Under the pieces are notes generated by a model. It was given only the letters and a program-made list of their open reading frames with translations, was not told the DNA's origin and did not search any database. A program made the position numbers and the translations under genes. Below are positions 57,748-64,000 of a DNA stretch of 64,000 nucleotides, in pieces. How positions within the stretch are numbered: the stretch's first letter is position 1; every line of letters begins with the position of its first letter. This DNA is from Argentina anserina (lineage: Eukaryota; Streptophyta; Magnoliopsida; Rosales; Rosaceae), in assembly GCF_933775445.1 (NCBI RefSeq), contig NC_065877.1:12214001-12278000 (forward strand), read 5' to 3'.

Positions 57748-58246
57748 AACCGAGAATTCAACAAATAGTACTTCAATTATTAGTTATTCTAACTTTTAGT
57801 ACCTTATATTTTATTATAAAATTAATGAGCATACTTCATTTACCACAACTATTATAAGCAAGCTAAAGTTTGCAATTACAAAATAAACTAACATATATTT
57901 CATATTATATATGTCCATCACCAAAAGCCATATTGTTATAATAATATGCTCAAAAACTCTATCATAAACATTTAAATGTTTCAAAAGAAAAATAAATGCC
58001 TATATAACAATTGGTTTGAATGGTAGAAATGATGGTTATAAACTAAATGAAATCAGTGGGAAATAAGGTGACGAAAATGTCCTTAAAATGGGTGGGAATT
58101 AAATCAACTAACGGTGTTAATTGACGAAAAGAACTAAAATTAGCATGAAATAGAAACTTGAGGTACCAATGCAATAGTTTTCAAATGTGAGGTACTAAAA
58201 GTTAGAATAACCAATAATTAAGATACTGTTTGTCGAATTCTCCTAA
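57748..58246. mobile_element. MITE-like inverted-repeat element
   Basis: Ends GAGAATTC followed by inverted repeats of about 60 bp including GTTATTCTAACTTTTAGTACC (57800-57825 and inverse at 58180-58210). Some 500 bp long. The target duplication was not found. Confidence 0.55.
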
Positions 58247-60231
58247 AAACATTTGCGGAAGTGAGAGATACCTTATGGTGGAAGGTGGTGGTAAGGTATA
58301 TTGATGGTTTTAGGGTGTGAATGGTCTTAAGTCTTAACTTTGTTACTCTAGCAATTGAGGTTGTCTATGGTACGGAGATGTATATCATAATGTTATTTAA
58401 CACTAATTGAACAAAATTATCACATTAACAACAACATAATTGAACTAAATTACGACATTGACAACAAAATTATCACATTTATTTTACACATTTATATATC
58501 ATTGAACAAAATTATTGTGTTTATAACAATTTGTTTACAAGTTTGTAAAATGTTTCAAGTGAAGTAATTACTTATATAGAATTACAATTACCTAAATAAC
58601 GATTCGGTTTACCACAATAACGACAAATTTATCGTCACATATGTAAATGTAGGTATCACATACAAGTGAGTACCCAAGAAAATTCCCTAGCAATGTATCA
58701 TCATTTTCAAAATTTATGGATACACACACGCACGCACATCGTTCAACGGAAAGATCGATCAAAATATTCAACTCGGATTGTATTTTCATCTTCAAAAAGA
58801 AAATAGAAGAGCAAAATGGACAAACTTCAAACACAAACCAAAACAAATTAACCTCATAAAAAAGTTTTTAAAAAAAAAGAAGTTGGACACTAAAAAACAA
58901 AAGGAAATATCACCAGAACATAAAAAATTGACAAGCTGTAAATTAAGAAAAGCAAATTGATTCTAAAATTCAAGCAAATAGAGTGAAGAGTGAAGACATA
59001 TTTCCCTCGGATTCGCATCCACCACAACCAGATCAATCTTGCATTTCTTAGAAGCCAAAAGATCAACTGCGTAATTAAGAGCTGCTCTTTTTAATAAATA
59101 GGTGCCCGTAGCGAAAGACCAGTAGCTACAAGAAACCAAAGATCTGTATAGATCGACTAGATCAGCAGGCCAGCAGTATACTTAGTGTTCTTTGCATAGT
59201 GACACTGTTGTAAGAAACGCACATAATCAAGAACAGATCCAATAGAAGTAAATTTAAAACAGGAAGGATTGTAAGTATTATTTTTCATTTTTCTTTTATA
59301 ATCTAACACATCTAGAAGTTTAAACTTGGAAGAAAACCCTACCGCATTTGTTTGTCTTGAGGTAGAAGCTTATAGTGCAAGAAACTGTTGGTCTCAAAGA
59401 CCCAAACTAATTGCAACCAAATCATTTACATAGTCGCTCTGTATCTAATTAACCCGGCACAGGTTGTATACATCGGTTGGTAGTGTCCAAAGTACAATTA
59501 CAAGGAAAATAATATATGAGCACATGACCATATATAACTAAAATTGTTACCTGAGACCAGTACATGACTAAGCCTTGAGCAACAAAAAAAAAACAGCTAT
59601 TAATCAATATATTCCCAACATTCAAATACTTGAGAGTTCATATACAGGAAGAACGCACATTATACTATTCCAAATATTATCGACTTGAAGCGACAGAATA
59701 GGCTCGAGCAGTCGAGCATTATGACCAGCACAAACCACACAAATGAAATATCAATCATCTAGCATGACTGTCAAAAGGGAAAAAAAAAGTTCAACCAGCA
59801 TGAATGCTTCATGCTTGTGACCACCACTCCAATACTAAAACTCTAAATACAACCATATATATATGTGGTTGTTTTCAAATTCCAGAACTAAAACAAAAGC
59901 ATGAATTGCATACTTAAGTACATAGCCATATATACGCCAGGGAAATAAAATGTTGGGAGATTTTAGGTATGCAACTTTCGTATACGTACGACACTCGCTA
60001 AAGGATAGTCAATGCTCGGAGACAACTAATAGCTAGTTTTAATCACATTTCAATGCGATTCAGTTCTCAAATTGCATTGAGACAAATTCTCCAAGAAAGA
60101 ACGACATTAATGTATCACAAGAACGCAAAACACAACAATCATTCAAGAAAAGCTCCCGTGTAACCCATTGCGCAAAAATCAAAATCACAAAACAATAAAT
60201 GTAATTGCTCCAAGAGAAAATCTTAAGAAGG
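58247..60231. other. Intergenic sequence
   Basis: No confirmed gene. A minus-strand stretch at about 59125-58980 begins after an AG acceptor-like site and reads LKRAALNYAVDLLASKKCK, which looks coding but was not recognised. Confidence 0.35.
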
Positions 60232-61247
60232 GTAAATGCAGTATCAACCACTAAGAATTCAGGTTATTCAACTTTTAAAACTACAACATCAGTACATGAA
60301 TTATTAACAACCATTTATTTTCAGTACATCCCGTTAACTTTCGGTTACCATCCATTCAACTATAAAATAAATGATATGTATAATTGTATTTTTGCAACTT
60401 ACACTCTTTTTAGACTGAGATATATCACCACTACTCCACCAATTAAGATTATAACCACTCGAGTAAGACTCTTTACAACCTAAAACTTCCAAGCTGAAAT
60501 GCTATGCCAATATCAATAATTAGCCAATTGATTTTAAAAAGAAAGCCATCATTTTAGAGTTCAACTAATTGAGGCACATAGATTTTCGATCTTGCTGCAA
60601 GTGCTTAGTGCTCACAAGTCACAATCCAAATATCAACTTTCTCAAATCTCAACCAAATGTTAATTTCAATCACCTAATCATGTAGAACTTGAGGGAGTAT
60701 TAGATTTCAATTCTTACCTTAATCACCCAAAACCCACAGTAAACAACCCAAAAATCCAATCAAACCAAGCCTTTATCTTCTTGAAAGTTTGCAGGAACTA
60801 AAAGGTTTTGAGGAAACTAACCTCCCACCACCACCCCCCAAACTAATGAATGCTGAGACCACCATTGCTGGACCATGGAAAAGTAGAAGATATTCAAAGC
60901 AATAGACATACAAAGAGACACCTCCACACGGACCACACCATACAAGAAACCAAGGTGCGGGGTTATTCTGTGGAGTTTGTCGATCTATTGCTTTATCGTC
61001 TCTCTAATATGGTGACGACCATCTAGGTAGATAGAGGGGGAATGGTGAGCAAAGATTTTTGAGGACCAAAAACATGTTTATTCCACAAGAGACAAAATTT
61101 CTCTTACGATATTAACGGAAAAGATGAGAACTAACTGCCTTGTTGACAGTGTGTATTGTAAGTGTGTTGAAATCAGTAGTTCATATACTGATGTTGTAGT
61201 TTTAAAAGTTGAATAACCTTAATTTACAACGGTGGATACTTCATATT
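60232..61247. mobile_element. Inverted-repeat DNA element, about 1 kb
   Basis: Both ends share AGTATCAACC-like bases followed by GGTTATTCAACTTTTAAAAC and TACAACATCAGTA (60262-60295; inverse at 61175-61225). No coding content. No target duplication was found, but long imperfect ends are MULE-like. Confidence 0.6.
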
Positions 61248-61325
61248 GCCTTGCACCAAAGATTTATAGCATACCAGAAAACAATCTTAATACTAACTCT
61301 TACAATCGTCACAGCTCAAAAGTCA

Positions 61326-62064
61326 AAACAATGAATACTTGCATGTAAACTGGGCACTTCCTACACCGGCCCGTCAACGTGCCGATCCCATCATTCGCAG
61401 AAAACCCGAAATCAACCTGATCGCAGGTGATCAACATCAAACGAGATTTCGACCGCCACAGCCCACACTTGGCCCTAACAGAAGTCATCAGCCTCACTCC
61501 AAAAGTCACCAACCCCCGACACCTTGTCGGAGATTTCATTTGCCACTTCATCACCGGGCCACTCACTCACCGCTCCCAGTTTCATCTCGACACGTACCTG
61601 GTTCCTGCTGGTTACGACAAAGGGAAGCAACGCCGTTCTCCCGACCATGATGTGGTTATTGACGCCATAGACGATAGAGGCATCGACGTGGTCGCAGTTG
61701 ATTATGAGTTTCTGGTTAGGGTTGGTGACGAGGAGGCTGATGTCCCATGTGGCCGTTAACTCGGAGCGAGTGACGTTGAGCTTGGACACCGTGGCCGATT
61801 CGACCTTAATCTCCGAGAGTTCTGGGTGCATCACCAGCCAATCCATGAAGATTATTAAGATCATGACTGCGATACTGTCAAGAATCCCAACAGGACGCGG
61901 ATGAAGGAGGTGTGCTTATTGGGCCCGGAGGGCTGGGGGTTGTAGTGGGACTGTAGTGGTGGTGGTGGGAAAGGATAGGGCGTAGCGGATGGGTAGCCGG
62001 TGGTGACTTGACTCGGCTGAACTGGATAGCCAGTAACTGTCTTATCGTCTTAGGTAGTAGCCAT
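61326..62064 (-). pseudogene. NHL pseudogene, copy of the 56788 gene
   Basis: Reads like the fourth NHL gene along its length. MATT at the start (62064) is followed at codon 5 by TAA (62052-62050). The Pro/Tyr-rich region is then open (TGYPSATPYPFPPPPL). The frame changes near 61880 before SATVSKLNVTRSELTATWDI, and again near 61515 where RGLVTFGV follows in another frame. The C-terminal part with CDQVDFGF ends at about 61326. One stop and two frameshifts leave no functional product. It faces its paralogue tail to tail, about 3.8 kb away. Confidence 0.85.
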
Positions 62065-62576
62065 TAAGGGATAAAATGACGATGGCGAAAGATCAGATGC
62101 TGAGACGGTGAAATGAAACGATCAATGGGAATAAGGATGACCTAATACTTTTGTTACCAAAAAAGAGGATGACCTTTTAGGAATTCGTTTTTCATTAATT
62201 TTTTTTAAATTGAAAAAAAATAAAAAAGTGAAATTCTAGGACGCTTACCACTATCTTCTCGGTGAAAGTTTTGATGTTCATCCATGGGCCATGGCATCAT
62301 CACCTTCTTGAATGATAATCTATGAACTATTAATTATTTCTTCTACACATAAATTTTTTTATTTGATAAATGTACAATTATATTAATAAAAATCAAGATC
62401 ACAAACCAAGAGATCGGTGGTGGATATAAAATCTCTACAATCATCCTTACCTAAAACCAGCGATTACAGTGGACATGCAAGAACCTAGAGGATTCAATTG
62501 TAACCAGCCATAAGTAATCAATACCTCATCACGACCAATCTCAAAAAGAAAACAGCTATATATATATATATATATA
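62065..62576. other. Upstream flank of the NHL pseudogene
   Basis: AT-rich, no gene. Ends in a (TA)n run directly before the MITE. Confidence 0.45.
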
Positions 62577-62978
62577 CAGTCCTTAATCAGAGTGAACATT
62601 CACTCTAAAATTACAGAGTGAATTTCTAATTTTGGCACACTTTTCAGTTAATTGTTTTCACCATAAGCGATTCAATATTTAGGTATGTTATTCAAGATCA
62701 TATATACAAAGTTTCATCTAATTTGACAATGATATGAGCTTTCAAAATTGAGATTAACACAAACGGTTCACGTTGAATAATTTTAATTCATTAATTGATT
62801 TAATCTAATTTCAATACCTTAGCGATGTCCGAATTAGATGAAATTTTGTAGAGATGATCTTGAATATCATACCTAAATATTGAATCGCTTATGGTGAAAA
62901 AATTTGACCGAAAAGTGTGCCAAAATTGGAACTTCATTTTGTAATTTCAGAGTGAAGCTTCACTCTGGATAGGGACTG
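62577..62978. mobile_element. MITE in a (TA)n run, long terminal inverted repeats
   Basis: Ends CAGTCCTTAATCAGAGTGAA and the inverse of CAGTCCCTATCCAGAGTGAA. Inverted similarity extends about 150 bp, including ACCATAAGCGATTCAATA. It is flanked by TA on each side, which fits a Tc1/mariner-type duplication, although the surrounding (TA)n makes this ambiguous. Confidence 0.75.
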
Positions 62979-64000
62979 TATAAATATATATATATATATA
63001 TATACACAATCCGTCTCTACTACGGACGTCTAGACGGTCTGCACCATCCAGATTCGACGATTCCGGCCACCGGTAACGCGCAACGATGGTGCCGACCAGC
63101 ACAACCACACTCCCTTCCTCCCGGCGCTCTTTTCTGTGCCGGTGCACGGCGGTCGGAACCTCAAAAATTCAAATTTCTGGGAACCGTGAGGAGATTTCGA
63201 GATTTCATCCGGCACAAATAGGAGATTAAATACACTGTGAATCCAATTACAAGCACCATTATGAATTCAACAGGAGATTTCGTAACTTCTTGGTTCAACT
63301 CATGCAACACTATGAATTCATGTATTTGTCTTCTGAAGTACACTGTGAATCCATATTACGAGATTAAATAATTAATATATATCACCACAATTGAACCTAA
63401 GAAAGAAAATTGATATATACTTGATCTTTCTTGCCCTCTTAATCTCGTTAGTCACTTCTTTTATAGAGACCCCAACAAAATTTAAAGGTCATAGAAGACC
63501 TTCGTCCATCCGATGCCAACTAGAACTACCCACCACAGTCAAATCTAAGTCTGTCACCCGACGTAACCTATCATGCTAATATATCAATCTTTTGATTTCT
63601 GCTTGCTATTATTCAAAATTTGAACAATTGAGGTGGAGATGGATTTAGGAATTTATCTGAGTAAAAAATTAAGTTCTCTAAACAAAATGAATCAAGAAAG
63701 ATAGAAGAAGAGAGGATGACGGGTGCGAAAATTGATATGTTCAATAAAAACTAGAATGAACACACACCCATTGGGTGTGGGGTAAATTTATTTTATAAAA
63801 TATTTAAAACTTTAATAAATAAATAGGGATTAATGCAAGTACCTTTTACACACAGTGGAGATAAGGTTTTTTCACGTGGGTAGTTATTGAAGATATGTGT
63901 GGGTAATTAATGAACATATAAGTGGTAGTCATCTTAAAATTATTTATTATTATTTATTATTATGTGATGTTTTATAATTAACTATTTTATCCCTATTAAT
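62979..64000. other. Intergenic, right edge of window
   Basis: (TA)n at about 62984-63003, then mixed sequence. A partial direct repeat of ACACTGTGAATCCA occurs near 63231 and 63341. No gene recognised. Confidence 0.45.

Overview
This window is nuclear DNA of a flowering plant, most probably a eudicot. The evidence is AT-rich intergenic sequence, four intact single-exon genes of the plant NHL (NDR1/HIN1-like, LEA_2 fold) family, and a dense mixture of plant transposon classes (CACTA, MULE, hAT, PIF/Harbinger, Copia, a tRNA-Asp-primed LTR element, LINE, MITEs). The species cannot be told from the sequence alone. Nothing prokaryotic, organellar or viral was seen.

Host genes. 507-1196(-) and 5123-5806(-) are tandem NHL3/NHL10-type duplicates, about 85% identical by eye, that share a promoter block. 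19948-20580(-) is an NHL12/NHL1-type gene. 56788-57555(+) is a more divergent NHL gene, and a broken copy of it lies at about 61326-62064(-) in convergent orientation. The window is therefore an NHL cluster pulled apart by transposons. These proteins are small membrane-anchored LEA_2 proteins, usually linked to defence and abiotic stress.

Layout. 1-6.4 kb: NHL tandem pair, a LINE-type RNase H reading frame and a small hAT-like element. 6.4-17.7 kb: MITEs, then a CACTA element (8029-16819, target duplication TTG) split by a Copia element (9966-16372, target duplication GATAT). 17.7-26.4 kb: the third NHL gene and long gene-free sequence. 26.4-34.3 kb: three Mutator-like elements in a row. These are a decayed transposase-bearing MULE (26405-31498, 9-bp target duplication), a short MULE-type element (31964-32820, 9-bp target duplication), and a foldback Pack-MULE candidate (about 33078-34280) carrying two head-to-head copies of the start of a glutaredoxin-like gene. 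34539-42575: a young LTR retrotransposon with 2,193-bp LTRs, a tRNA-Asp primer site and no coding capacity.

42.6-53.1 kb: mosaic sequence with fragments of host genes (a PDI-like piece, and several minus-strand exons of an unrecognised protein), a hAT element (45937-47046, 8-bp target duplication), CACTA-like ends and a broken PIF/Harbinger transposase. 53.4-56.5 kb: a long inverted repeat enclosing Gypsy-like sequence and a minisatellite. 56.7-64 kb: the fourth NHL gene, its pseudogene and three inverted-repeat elements.

Element boundaries given with target duplications were read directly and are strong. Products come from recognising sequence patterns without any database search. The most interesting item is the foldback element at 33.1-34.3 kb, which could give hairpin RNA matching a host glutaredoxin-like gene.
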